Assembly (NCBI RefSeq): GCF_964340395.1
Contig: NC_135564.1
Span: 2,569,501-2,633,500 of the forward strand
Length of the DNA stretch: 64,000 bases
Direction of reading: 5' to 3'
Source: Glandiceps talaboti
Lineage: Eukaryota > Hemichordata > Enteropneusta > Spengelidae
Every line of letters starts with the position of its first letter. Positions within the stretch are counted from its first letter, which is position 1. The notes below the pieces were generated by a model, which was given only the letters and a program-made list of their open reading frames with translations, had not been told where the DNA came from and did no database searches. Both the position numbers and the translations under genes were made by a program. Shown here in pieces: positions 42,696 through 57,702 of the stretch.

Positions 42696-45600
42696 TTGCT
42701 TAAAAAAACGTCAGTACGTAGAAAGACTTCCACTATGTCTATCACGTTTGTATTCTCACATTTGTTATAATTCATGTCACACAAAAATTATATACCCCTA
42801 GAATATGTTACTTTGCTGGGATTATTCCTCAGCAGCAGCAGCAGGGACAGTCTTTTTAAAATAAATAGATTCCAACAAACTATTTCATGTCTGACACAAT
42901 TGAACATATGTGCATGTATATTACTTTGTATCGTAGTCTGGAAAGTAAACAGATCTCAATGTAACACAGACAGAGCTATAAGATTTAATTGGTGAACAGA
43001 TGCCGCCATACTTCTATACACATGTCATGACAGCATTCTTTGATTTCAGTGTATGAGAGCAATCTCAGTATTTTAGTTTTGATGGCTGTGTTTACTTCAA
43101 AGACATAACCCCAATGTAATATATTTCACGGAGTCATGAATACAAAATATCTGCCATACTGTCACGATTTTTTTGAAACGATAATCTTACTAGTATACAG
43201 CAATACTTTAACAAAATTATAGTTAGAAACAAAATATTCATAATATTAAGATTTCATAAGAATTTGAAACCACTGCATTTTACTACTATGTGAAATTGAC
43301 ACACTGTTGCAGTGGTTGCTATGGCAACACACTTTCAGCTTACCTAAATTTGCAGTGATACAGATAACAATGAACAGTACTAAAATTTGACTTTCACCTT
43401 AACAGATCATTACAATGGTTGTCATGGCAACAGTAGTGATGACCCACCTTAACTATTGTGTCACCCTCAATGAGTGTGCCTTCATTTGCTGCTATGCTGT
43501 TTTCACTTATTTCTTTGATGTACACTTTCATGCCAAGTTTTATACCATAATCCTCTTTTTTTGTTTTTGTCAAATGGACAACTTTTGGCTCTGGTAGTTT
43601 TTCTGGCTCAGGTGTTCCTGGAATTGGCATAAGCATTTTTCTTTTTACAACCTGTGAAATGGAAACAAAATAATCATAAATATAACTGAAATATATTTAT
43701 GATGACGTTAACAGGTGTTAGCAATAAAATGCAAATTATGGTAGTTTTGAACCCTATCATTCTTCAATCCCTTGTTACACCTGGTCAACATACTAATCTA
43801 CTAACATCTGACCAATCAGCATTCTGTAAAAATCTGGGTAGTTTTGAGTGTATCACTCATTGCAGAGTTACATCATGACATTTTGTTACACTTGGTCAAC
43901 ATACTAATCTAACCAATGAAAACTCTTTTCACTTTGACTTTACCGAAATCTGACCAATCAGTATCCTGTTATTAACTCCTTTCACATTCCTGTAGTCTTG
44001 GACATTTGTCAACATCCCATCAAGTAGACAAGTAGACACATGTGGTAAAGATACACCAAAGATCACATAAAAAATATCAATACACAAGATATTTTTAGAT
44101 CTTAACAGCTGCAAAGATCATATTCTTATGTTTCAATTTTCTAGCACTCATAAACAAAATATATGGGTTATGGTTAAACTGATTTAATGTTGATATCAGA
44201 ATCGGTCACTCAATCCTTTCATCTATTCTGCACTGACGTCAATTTGACTAAATATATGAAGCACTATCTTCAACCCAAATCCTGTACTCTCGCAAACCAG
44301 AGCTGTTATTTCTAAAATAAAGCGACTCCCTCTTGACGGCATGTTTTGGACGGTGCCGTAAAAGAGGCTGCAGTTTGCGACGATGAAATCCTGCCACAGC
44401 TAGTATCTTTTACAAGAACTTGACCTGATGAGGGTTTATTAGTATTTCCAGAACACTAATTTACACAAAGTTTTGATTTAATACAAACATTAAAGTTGAT
44501 AAATCTGAAGTGAAAGGTAGAGACGAGGCGACCTATCCTTGGTCATAACATTGACACTGAGTTTCCAGGTTTCTAAAAACTCATGCTAAACAGACAATGT
44601 ACTGATAATATACTGTTTTTGTTAGATGTAGTAAGGAAAGCAAAATCAATCAGCATTTGTCATGTTTTGTAATCTAGATATCTTCCCCTACAGTAGTTTG
44701 TATTTTCCTCTGAAAGTTACCAGGGTTCTAAAACTCCATCATAAACACACATCCACCGATCTGTACCATAGCTTACCCTGTCAACAGATAAATTACACCA
44801 ACTTCTAGGGATCACTAAGTCTAAGACATGCACAGACTGCATCTACAGATGAAAGATGCATTGAAAACCAGACTAAGAGACAACTCACCACAGTTGCTAC
44901 GTTTCCACTGTTCTTCAATGATTCCACCGCTTCACTGTGTTCAACATTCTCCATGGATTGATTATTTACCAAAATAACACGATCATTGACTCTGAAAGAG
45001 ACACAACAAAAACATCATCTGTATTATTAACCAGTTTTATTATTACAAGGATTAACAAGTCAAGCATACATAAAGTACATCAATGACAGCTGTCTATACA
45101 GATATCGTATACTTCAATCTGCCGTCAGGTGTAGAAAGATCCATATGTATACAAACTCTACAAATAATGTCTCTGTCTTGACCTTTTACAATGTTAGTTT
45201 TTATATAGTGTTTTCCCACACTGTGTTCAAAGCACTTTACAAATATTACCTTGGGTATGGACCTATAGTGGAACAAATCCTTTGTACTTCCTCAACTCCC
45301 TGGGGAGCAAACCATTAAAGCCTTTATTCATGTTATTAGCACATAAAGCCTTCACATTGCAACCTCTATCCTACCAGGTCCCCAATTATAGAGATGGGTT
45401 GATTGGGGTACAATCATGGTTCAAATCTTGCCCATGGACATTAGCCATTCAGAAATAAATAGTAGCACTGAGCTTGAATCTGCAACCAGCAAATTCAAGA
45501 GCAGCTATTCTAATCATTTAACCATCATGATTCCATGTCAAATCTGAATTCGTCCTGATCTAATTTGGTAAGATTTTCCATATTTAGCTACGACCAAAAA

Positions 45601-48600
45601 CAGACCAGCATTTTTTCTTATTATTGATGTATTGAATAAACAAATTTTCAAACACAAGTACACAATTGATCGTTACGTTATCAGTAACAGTGTGCAGTGG
45701 TACATCACTCCCCAAGGCTGTATACTTGGTGTACTCCGAAAACATTAGGAGTAGTACAAAACTGACTACCTAAATCAGACCAAACTACATTTACTGACAG
45801 GATACAGTGCAATTTGAAAACCATGATTAACTGCTAAACTCACAGTGGACAGTGTTAATTTCAGTGAGTATAGTGGAATCACATATGTAGAAAGCAGACC
45901 ATGGTTATTATGCAGTTCAAAAACCTTAGATATTACAGATACTGACCTATCTCAGGAAAACTGCAAAGTATGCCATATGCTGATACTAAGTAATAACAAC
46001 CTTAGGTAGAATGTATGCATTTACATCACAGAATTAAAATAACTATCGGTATGCAATCACAAATTCCATTTAATATAAATACTACAAACGTCAGAAGAAA
46101 CATTTTCAAATAAACAGCTGTCAGGTAGTTGTATCTCAACTATAGTCCAGGTAGTGTGTTCTCAATAAAACTATCCTATAGGTCATAGGGAAACCTAGTT
46201 GGATGCCAACGTAACAACACCCTATAGGAACTAGACTAAGGGAAACACAACCTCTATAAAACAGTTGTACAAATAATGAAACTTAAAATCACTGCAAATG
46301 AAATGAAACACACCCAGTTTTATTTCACAATGTGACCCTTGGGTGTTAAATAAACTTACTACTTACTACCTTGGGTGTAATACAGTAATTTTGTTTTATA
46401 ATTATATACAAATTCTTTGGGATGCACTGATTACATTCTACGTTGGAATCTTTTTATGTAAATTACTGCAGTTGTCCTTGTTTCTCTTTCCACCAGCTGT
46501 GTTATCATTTAGAATATACTAAAGACTTTACTACCATGGATAAATTCAGGGTATGGCAAAGATGGATGCTAAAAATTGATTATAATATATTGTAGCACAT
46601 ATCACAACCAAACAGTCCCTGATATATTTAGGATGGAAAGTTTACAAGTCAATCATTGAAAATTTTCAACATTTTTCACTGCATTTCTACTTTTCTGAAG
46701 TGTCCAGGATTACATTACATTTTCTGGGACTTTCCTGGAGTGATTAGAATTTGGAAGACATTCAATAACTTTCCAGGGGTAAACAACCAAAGTCAAGTGT
46801 CCATGTAGGATTACACTGAGTTTTCCTGGAGAAGTCGGTATTTGGAGGACTTTCAAGGATGTTTGGTTGAATGAACCAAAGTGTGCATGCAGGGATTATA
46901 TTGAATTTTCCAGGACTTTCCAGGAGTGGTTGGAATTTGGAAGACTTTCAAGGACTTTCCAGGGGCGAATGAACTGTGCCTCTAATAGGTACATGAACAG
47001 AATGTTATATCATTCCACAGTTGGACTGTTCAGTATATTATTTACAATGATGTGTTTCTATTACCAGCCTTGCTTTTAACCAAAACATTAAAACCACAGA
47101 TGGCCAGAAATGCAAACACATCTCATCAATTTATGTTGACAGTAGTACCAGTTGACCTCATTGCAGCAAAGCTTTCAGACATTTCATTTACACAAGGATA
47201 CAGTAGGGTACATATTACAAAATCTTTTGACAACAGTCACACTAAGTCTACGTAAGAATTACACTTGAAGATACAACAAACAGTAGTAAGAATTTGACAA
47301 TATAACTCTGCAAACAGTTTTAAGAGAAATCATACATAATTTTGGGGGTTTAAAACGATGGGAAATCACAGTTATGCTCTAAGTCTAGGATAACAATAAA
47401 GTTACTTTTCATGGTAATTTCAAATTATTACACAAATATATTTGAATCTACAATACATCAGATTATTACATGTTTACAAGTAACAATATTATTACATTCT
47501 CAGTCAAAATTAGCATCATTTTTCCTTTGTATAAAATGCTGGAATGCCTGCCGGAAAATGTCTGTACATTCATTCCAAGGCTATTTGGGAATTTGACATA
47601 TTCCTACAAAAGAGAAGTGATGCTGGAAAATCTATACACTATTCCATATTCTAGACACTTTTCAAAAACTCAAAATGACTCCAAATCATGAAATTCTTAC
47701 TTGTCATTTAACAGCTCTTCATACAACATCCCAAACCACCAGTGTTTAAAATATACAGCCGTCCACGTTTCACTCCCCAGAAATATTTTCAATGAAGTCA
47801 GTGGCACTCCCAGAAGACAATCTGTACTTCTGTAGTAGTGTTATCTACTGTTTACTACAAGGTTGGCATTAGGGAAATATCCGTGAAGTATTTCACTCAC
47901 TCTAACTGATTTCACTCCAGCAACTAATTGTGTGTAGTCAGCGATAAACGAGAACACTGATAAACTTTCTTGCCTCAATGGCACTTGTTATCTTTATCTG
48001 GCTTTCAGCTGTACAATTAGATTTTTTCATTTGCCTGTCTATCAAATTTTTACAGATGAGTCATGATTTCCACCCACTTTTATTAAACCTAAAACTTCTG
48101 AAATACCAAATATATTAATTTTAATCATCTAAATAATCAAAAACTTTAGATATTTTCTCGTCAAAATGTTGAACTTTTAATGAGAAGAAAGCTGTTAAAA
48201 ACTTTTTAGGATTTATTGCTTATACTACATTATATCTGGGAAAGATCCTTGAAAAGGAAAGTCATGTAGAATTTAAATTGTTATCATTTTTGAAGGTTGT
48301 GGCAAAGATAAGAAAGTAATGTGTTCATCATCTTGTTATCCTGTATCACATCCATTCAGCTAGGCCCTCAGCTAGGATAGTGTGGCGGCCATTTTGAATC
48401 ACAATTTGGATAAATTTTAAACAATTTCCATTCTATTTCAAATATTACATGGTGATCATACAGCCTCTTTCTTCATTTGATATGAAGTCAGTTTCAAGTT
48501 CCCCACAGTGTTAATAACAATGTTTACTGTAAAATCATTCTTGTGGTGAGGACACCCTTAACAACATTGGTCTTATCATAGACAGTGGATAACATAACCA

Positions 48601-51600
48601 CTGTCTATGGTTATAAGGTGGGGAGAGAAGGGGAGATCTCTGGCCAAGACGGGTTGAAACAATCACAGTTATGACAGAAGGTGATTTGGTGAGGTGATGA
48701 GGGCAGAGGGGAAGAAGGTTGGGTTGGAAACCATGGAGATGGCGCTAGAACTGTCTGGCCAAGACAGGGTGAAGCAATCATAGTTACAATACACAAATGG
48801 GATGAGGGGAAGAAAGGTGTGGGGAAGACCCTAAAGATGCTTTTAGAAGTATGTACAGTTATGTCTGAGTTATATACGTTGGGAAGGGGGGGTCTCAGAA
48901 GATATTTCTAGAAGTAGTGTCTGGCCTAGACAGGTTGAAGCAATCATCATTACAACACACAGTAATTAAGTGGGATGATGAAATATGTGGGAGACTAAAC
49001 GAGGCCAAATATGTTGGATATTTAGATGACACGCCAATATTTCATTTTCAAATCTTGTTGTACTGTCCTTTCCAGTTGAAGGGCAGGATCTTATGACATC
49101 TGTGCATGACGCTGTCAAATTATTGATAATAAAATATCCACAGCTACATTTCTGAATGCTGATAGATAGAATTGATAGTGCTGATGCTTGGTGAGATGAT
49201 GAGGTACTACCTCTTACAGTAAAACCACATTTTCATTACATCCTAGTTACATATAGCATTCTACACAGTAGCTACATGCCCTTTTAAAGTGTTTTATGGA
49301 CTATTGAGTTCATTTTCCTCAGAGTTTCTAGATCAACTAATGTTAGTTTCCTGGAGTACCTCACAGACATTATTGTTAAGTTCTATTCTGCTTGACATGT
49401 ATGATGAAAAGAATGCATTTACGAATATTTCAAGAATTCAAATACTGTATGTTGATCTCTAAACCACTGACTAAGGCTTATATCTTGTGCTTTTAGGGAA
49501 AAACAAGTTACAGTTTGATAGGCTAAACAGAATGTTGTTGATCAGAAATGATACTTTCTTCGTACTGAACTAGGAGTACTAACAGCAGGTTCAATTTCAA
49601 ATAAATTTCTGGAGATATCTTTACGATAATCTTAGCAATACACTGGCTAAATGGGATGATCTCGATAACTCTTTTATATCCTTTGGTAGACTTTTTTATA
49701 TCCTTTAAAATATGGAATAGTATGTATTAAATTCAGATTCAGATGTCAGAAAGTATTGTTTTGACCAGCTCAGAGGAATACTGATAACTTGGAGAGGATA
49801 TGAAAGCCATTAGCATCCCTTGAAGTTATGACGTACATGTTATTAAACTTAAAACACAGCTGTATGACAGATTTCGTTGGTATGTACTTTACAAGTACAT
49901 GTACTACATAGGAATTCATACAGATTCAATACTGGCTTCAGTATGGATTTCATTTTCCTGCATATTAAACCCAAGGGATGGCTGAGGCCACAGAAATAGC
50001 CAAGAAATATACAAAGTACAGAAACCTAAACACTGCAGAAATAATGAATAACAGGATGTTATCTGGTGTTGAAATGATGTAGTAAATATCACAGAAAGTT
50101 TTCACTTAATTTAATGACTATTTTCAAATAGTCTAGTTTATATTAGTTATGAAAAAACAGCTGTCTGACAGAAAATATTGAAAAAGTTAATCCTGAACAA
50201 AAGAATGATCCTATGTAATCCTTGCAGCTTCACTGATAAGATAACACTAATGCTAGAACATGGGACTGAAACCTTGGCCTTTATATTTAATATCATTTAC
50301 CAAAGTTATATGTAATCTAATATTGAAGACAAATTCTCCATGACTATTTTGCAATACTATTGGTATTGTTTTCACTACATTTGAATTACAAAAAATGTTG
50401 TAAACTTTATAGTAATTTCTTCGAACTTCTCTTGTTCTGAAGTCTGATTCTTCAGGACTGTATATAAAGTATGTGATATCCTGTTGTTCAATTTATAAAA
50501 TGTACATAGAATGATGGATTTCTTCAACTACACATACATGTAGCTTGTCTCATGAAATCTTCAATTGCCACTGGGCAGGGCAACACAAAGAATTTAATAT
50601 CCAAATTCCTGAATTAAAACATATACTGTGTCTGTAGGCAATACAGTTTGTTTGCCATGTGCTAATCATTTCAAGACTTTCATTTTTTGTAATATGGTGA
50701 TTACTAACTGAGATAAAAGTCTGGTTGTACGTGATACTTCAAGTGGTGTAAACTACTTTGGGTTATTTGAGAACTTCATTGATATAATGGAATCATGTAT
50801 GAAGCTGACCCTATTTTTTTTTCTGTTTCTCATTATGCGACCAAACCAAATTTTCAGCTCCAACATTAAAATACAAAAATAGTTATTTTTGCCCATCCTT
50901 AATATTTTGCAGAACAGTGACACCTCTGGCAAGAATAACCAAGTTTCTGGACTGTCAATGTCACCTACAGTCATGGCAACAACGACAACACTTGTTCACA
51001 AACACAGCATTCCTTTCATGATGGAAGTTATTCAAGTAGTAGGGATGAGAACATGACAATTGTGTAGAGAAGTTGGGAAAGGTCTTGTTACCAGGAATCC
51101 AATAAAAAGAAGATAGAGAGGAGGAAAAGGAGAAGCAGAGAAACATGATGATTTTATATTTATTTACTTTAAAAAAAATTAACTGACTGACCCATAGTTG
51201 CCAAGAAAAAGTAATGAGAAACATTAAAAAAAATATGGTCACCCTGATATGTACTTGGAGGAAGGGTAGGGCTACAAAAACTAGGACACAGTTACAAAGA
51301 ACCATGACCTCTGCCATGTGGTTGGTGACATGAAGAAAACCACCACTCATCTCAACAGATGTTTATCACTTCTCATAACACACTAGTCTGTAAGGTACGC
51401 CGTGACGGTGCGCCCTCAAACATCGGCCAACCCCTAACACGTCTGTATCGAACTGCACTCTTCCCAGCGTTTCCAACCAGAACTGGTTGCGGCCAATCAC
51501 AGGCATGCACACGATTAGAGGCCGTTAAATGACACTTTTATGTTAATTTATTTCAATTTCACTGGCGACGTAATCAAAAATTGCGTCACCGATATTAGCA

Positions 51601-54600
51601 TACATTCCGCCCACAACCATCTTGTATCTTATCATGTGTACACAATGTAATGTATACCCGATTACGTTCTCAGTTTGACTTATTAAAGCATTTAGCAAAG
51701 TACGTCGAGTTACCAGCAAAATGTCTGTCGTGAATGCCATTACGAAGTCTTCCCATGAATTTGGAATAGTGTTGAAAGAGAAGCAGAGAGAATGTCTGGA
51801 GGTTTTTTGCACTGGAAGAGACGTGTTCGCGATACTACCGACTGGTTACGAGAAGTCGATCATATATTACCTAGCACCCAAAGTCATCGATTTAATCAAG
51901 GGTCAACCAGGTTCTATAATTCTTGTTATTTCGCCTCTCGTTTCACGTGGTCGAAACACAACTTGCAAACCCCAGCACGTTCATGATCTTCTTTTCGTAA
52001 CGGGACACAAAATAAGTCACGTTAATAGGACCTGAAACGATCTTCTGTAGAAAACACGGATCGCCTTTTTTTAGGGTGTAATTGTACACCACAGACGGCA
52101 CACTCCGTACACGTAAGTTTGAATGTGGCGATCGTGGACTTCGTTGGCGTTTTACCGTCATCCATGACTCTGTTACATTTATTTCAAAACTGAACATGAA
52201 AATTTGAAGTACAAGTACGTTATTTTAGGAGAGTTTCAAACTAGTTTTATTGGTCACTATTGGTAATGTATATTGGCCTACACGTGTGTGTGTTTATTTA
52301 CGTGGTGGTAGTATCGGTGGTTATGCAAGTCAAATCCCAGAGCGGATGTCGCCGACCGAGTGATTGACATATATTACCATGGCAACATTCGCTCTTATCG
52401 CCTGACGTACAAGCTATTCTACATATTTGATTTCTAATCTACATGACAACCTCTGCACGACCTTCTAATCGCTAGTTCAGGGCGGGGCCCAAATCTTTTG
52501 AAGTGTCCGACATACTAGTGCAGAGTAGTACAGTCGTGTGAGAGGAGGCCGGTGAGGGCGAAACGTCACGACGTATCTTACAGTCTAATAACACACAGAC
52601 ATGAAATAGAATGCCAGCTTGGATTATACAAATGGACTAACATGTTACTATTCAGTGGACATACATGTGGTCTAGTGATGGGTCGACCATTTACCTGAAA
52701 TGCTACATAATGAGCATGTATGTCTGGTGGCCTACTGATTGCCAGTATCTCTAATATGCTACTTGTAGTGGGCACACATGTGGGCATACTTGTGGGCATA
52801 CATGTGGGCAGGTATATTACCAAACACATGCTGGCTATTTCATTTTGGTCCTGACTGTAGCTCGCGATGTACACAATGTGACTTTTCAATGATAGTGCGC
52901 CCTCTAGAGGGTCCAATGCATGGTATAAACTAGAATTTTATTTCACTGTGTGATGTCATTTTCTTTACACATTCTAAACATAACTATGTCCTCATCATCA
53001 CTAGTAATATGTAACATGTATACTATCCAAATCCAAACTTTGAATCAAATGGGCACAGAAAGACACAGAATACTTCCCCTCTGCTCCTCGAAGACCTGCC
53101 AACACATCAGAACACCACTGATAAAATGAGGAATTGTTATTCTCAAGTTCATACCACCCCTACTACATTACACTAGGGAATATACCAGCAACACCTTAAT
53201 GTTATAGGTCTAACCAAACTGTAAGTGAAATGGGGGTGGGGGTGGGGGTGGGGGCAAAGACAATAACTTACTCGAGTTTTCCCTCTGCTGGTCCACCTGC
53301 CAATATGTCTATTTAAATTGAAGTTTCACCACTGGTACCACCCCTACTACATTATACATGGGGTTACCCCAGCAATACTATAATGTTGTGGATCATACCA
53401 AACTATGAATAAAATAGGGGCCAAAGACTATAACTTACTTGAGTTTTCCCTCTGCTGGTCCACCTGCCAATACGTCTGATATTACAATTGAGGTTTCTCC
53501 ACTGGTAAAGTGTGGATTGTCACTACCACCGCTTACTGCTATACCAAATCCAAAATTAGGTCTCTGTAATTAGAAACAAAAATGAACATTAAAATACATG
53601 AATCTATCATCCCCAAAAAAGACAAAAAACAGAGATTTTTTCACTTGTCTCAACCCATACATAATGTACTTTTTAGTTGTAAGTTTGAATAGACAGATCC
53701 TTGGAAAATTCTAATATTGAATAGCATTTTTTTTTGGTTTGCAACTTACATTGGATCCACAGTGTTCAAACCACAATTATTTTGTAACAGAATGAGTCAT
53801 CAGGGTTTCATAAATGTTGTTTTGTTTCTAAATATAAATTCAATAGCATGCCAATGTTCATATCATGATTATGATTTCAAATTTAGGAACTACCAATCAC
53901 ACAATTATGATTAGCAATCATTATAATCACACCCCACACCATGTCTGTGTGATATACCAATAATATTATCACTGATGATGTAATGGTTCATGCATAGTAA
54001 AATGGCCATGATGAATCTGCTGTAAGTGTGACACAAATAACACATTACAATTTATAGGTACATTGTATAAATGAATATTACTTATCACAAGGAGATATTC
54101 TATCATAATGTAGTATTTTCACTTTTATATCCAAAGTATTTGACTGGAGTTCTCTATAAAAATTATGGTATATATTATGAAAAACCACACAGTTTTATCA
54201 CATTTTCCGTTTCAGATAACCTGGGTTCAAAAACCTCCAGCAAAACCACTAACCACTTAATCAGGGTCCTAATTTTCTTGTAACCCAGATTATTAAAATC
54301 ACAATATTGCTTTGTATAACACATCGAAAATATCAACTTTACAACTTTCCTGCAATTCCTACTTGCAACAAAACCAGCATAGCTATGTAGCCTAAATGTA
54401 CTACAAACAGGAGTAGCACAGTACAATGTACATACCATTGATATAGGAGAAAACGTTACAGAACAGTTAACCTTGTCTAGTCCTGGGTCATATTCAAAAT
54501 GATGCCCAACGGACCTTTAGGTTTCTAATATCGTTGTGGACATACCAAAAAAATTCCAACGATTCAAAACTGACCAATAATCCACCTATCCAGCCCCTAA

Positions 54601-57510
54601 CCATAAATTAATGTATCATTTGGACACTGGTAATTATATAGGTGAGAAACGGTCAATTGAAGATTCACTGGAAGAGTAATTTTGGACAATTAGCTAACAT
54701 ACCATGAAATCAACCAGCCATTCCCAGTAACTGACCAAAGGAATACTTGCATCAAAATACTCTATATCTAGTCACAAATTGTATTTAGGTTACCAGGGTT
54801 ACACATCAAAACTTTAATACAACATGGGAAAGTATGTACAGGTAGATTTCACCACATATTTGCTTTCTTTGTCACTATGGATTGAAAACCTTAATAAAAA
54901 ACATTTCAGTTGGTATTTCTACTATTTGAAAGATCATACCAGCACATTTGACAATTATAATTTGTCTAAATTCTGAATTCTGAATACCACACTATGAATG
55001 ATACTTAGATACAACACCCCATACAGCTGTACAGTCTTTCATACACCCCATACAGCTATAGAATCTTTCATATCTAGGTACACTGAAACAACAAATTATA
55101 GCCCAGAGACTTGGTTATCAGTATCTGGCTAGACAATACTGCTTTGGCCCCAGTAGGAAAGGCTAGCCTGTGATAGTGTGGTCTGAATATGACAGGCTTG
55201 CTGATGATAGAGACCAGATATTTCAACTCTCTTGGCAATACAACAACACCCATCTCTACACTTGTTATCAGGGTTTCTTACCACAATTGAAGACACTGAG
55301 CTATCACACATAATCTACTTGTAACTACTAGAATTGCACACCTGAACAAACGTATTTGTAATATAATTGTACAAAAAAAGAAAGTATACTTCAGTACATG
55401 TACAATCACTTTTTCTTCTTCTAAGAATTCATGCCATCATCTGGGTCCTATTATTTCTTACAGTATGAAATAATAACTTTGATGGATTTAGGGCAGTTTA
55501 ATTAGTTGACTTTGAACTTCTACATACATTGCTTCATTAGTTGACTTTGACTACTTAAAACCAACAAACAACCACTCATCCACTCCTTTCACCCACCCAC
55601 CCACCCACCCATCCATCCATCCCTTCCCTTCACCTTCCATCCATCACCCCCACCCCTCTTCATCATTTCACTTCATTCTTTCATGAATGACAAGTGAACA
55701 AGTATGCATACTTGTTCACTTACTTGTTCACTTGTCATTCATTCATGAACTACACCCTGACCTTTCACCTGGTAACCTGTTGAAAATAGTCTTAGTGTCA
55801 GAGTTGATGTCCTACATACTTGCCACAATCCTGGTCCATAATATGATATACATCCACCATATGTAGTTATGCCCACCTTATATACATCCTAACTTCTGTC
55901 TAAACACCGCCAGTATTGCCATGCTCCTTCAAAGTTCTAACCATCAAGTTACAGCACTCATAAACTAGAAACTGCATTAATCGGGTGTATCTAGCTGTCT
56001 GTGTGTGCCCCTCCTACGGTACCTTGACCACGGTCTATGCCTCGACCTACATGTAGCTGTACCTAGCTTATATAACACTACATAATCTTACCAACAGAAA
56101 ACATTTTATATTTGCTATTGCATTGTAAGATGGATACATATATCTGACCATGGACATTCTGAATGACAAGTAACACATAAACTGGAATCCACTGTCTTGT
56201 TTAAATTCAACAGACCTGGATTCCAGGTAAGAGATTTATTGTATGTTCAGATATGTACATTGAAGGGAAAACATCAGCAGTGCACATTAGCTCAAGTTAA
56301 AAACTATTAAAGCCTAAAGGAGATTATCTCAAATTGTCAATATACACAACAACCCATAATCATTTCTGATATTATATGGCGTCACAGATTCTTGCACTAG
56401 GCATGACAAAATGATAATTATTATCACTGATAGCCAAAACCATGTCTCAATATTCAAATTAGTTTTTTGTGTATTTATTAGCCTTAGATTATATACCATT
56501 ACATTTGATATCAAGTCAAATAAAATATATTATGCTATCTTAATCCCCTGGCCAATTAAATACATTAACTACTTCAAATCATGCAATACATCAAAATTGA
56601 TTAGGAAACGTTTGCATAAGAGAAATATGAAGAGTTTGAGGAATCTAGTCTGCATAAAGATACACTATATCGTGCCATGCAAGGTTAGCTCAGAGACTTG
56701 GCTATCTGACTAAACATACTGGTAGTCTGTAGTGGTGAGTGAGATGTTCGAATGACAACATGTAGTAGTTCCGGTACATAGTGTCTGTGGGCTACAGAGA
56801 GGTGGCTATTGACAGCCTAGGAATCGATCTACTGGCTGGAGGAAGTTCTCAGCATCTAACTCAGTAGTGAGATGTTCAAATGACAACTTAATATCTACTA
56901 GCATGTAGTAGTACCGGTACATAGTGTCTGTGGGCTACAGAGAGATGGCTGATGGCAGCCTAGGAATCAATCTACTGACTAGAAGGCATTCTCAGCATCT
57001 AACTCTGTAGTGAGATGTTAGCATGACAACTTAATATCTATCAATGTTTAGTACCCAGTAGGGAACCAACCAATAAACATGTACATCATGACTTGGTTGG
57101 GTTCATCATCCTATTACAAGGCTAAAAGTACTAATAATAGAACATGTCTGATCAGTGATTGGCTGATGGAAGGAGATGACATGACACACTTTATATAAAT
57201 TTAGACTGAACTATCAAATTCATGGACATACATGTATGAGTGTTTAGGAACATGTGGAGGATTTAGCATTTATGTTGTTTCTGTAGAGGTCCTACACAAG
57301 TATGAATCATTTTTCATTTGATACAAATTTTTTAGTGTTTCATATACCTATTCAAATCGAATATTCTAAGCAATCACATTATTTTGTTGATAAACAAGTT
57401 TGTTGACCAATTCATTGACTCAACATAAAAGTTTACTGCAATAGAGATCTTGTCCAAGGATGTGACAGTCTGGTTGTATACAATTTCTTTAAGCAATAAG
57501 TGTGTGTGTG

Positions 57511-57569
<59 letters not shown>

Positions 57570-57631
57570 ATGTGTGGGTAGGTGGGAAGAGTGGTGTGTG
57601 TGTGTGTGTGTGTGGGTAGGTGGGAAGAGTG

Positions 57632-57702
<71 letters not shown>

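Larger units (their letters stand above)
44992..53438. other. ZO intron 3 (8.4 kb)
   Basis: The longest intron splits PDZ1. It contains SINE copy B, two minisatellites, a hairpin, the candidate alternative first exon (47,701-47,729), the RecQ-like fragment and its CpG-richer flank. Between 49,000 and 50,950 I see nothing recognisable. Confidence 0.8.
44889..53563 (-). other. TJP1: ZO PDZ1 domain (exons 3 and 4, split by 8.4-kb intron)
   Basis: The preceding exon 58654-58607 supplies [12 protein letters not shown], matching the start of vertebrate ZO-1 PDZ1. Exon 53563-53439 has the ligand loop [10 protein letters not shown] and then [26 protein letters not shown]. Exon 44991-44889 has [17 protein letters not shown] and closes the domain. 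Both halves align without gaps to the vertebrate claudin-binding PDZ1 as I recall it. Confidence 0.93.

Noticed and set aside
43652-44888. Search for a missing RS-rich linker exon between PDZ1 and PDZ2
   Set aside because: No open, splice-bounded phase-0 segment with Arg/Ser-rich content was found.
51543-52197. Minus-strand open frames over and beside the RecQ-like segment
   Set aside because: One is antisense to the helicase similarity; the other (51943-52197) matched no family I know and has no splice context.
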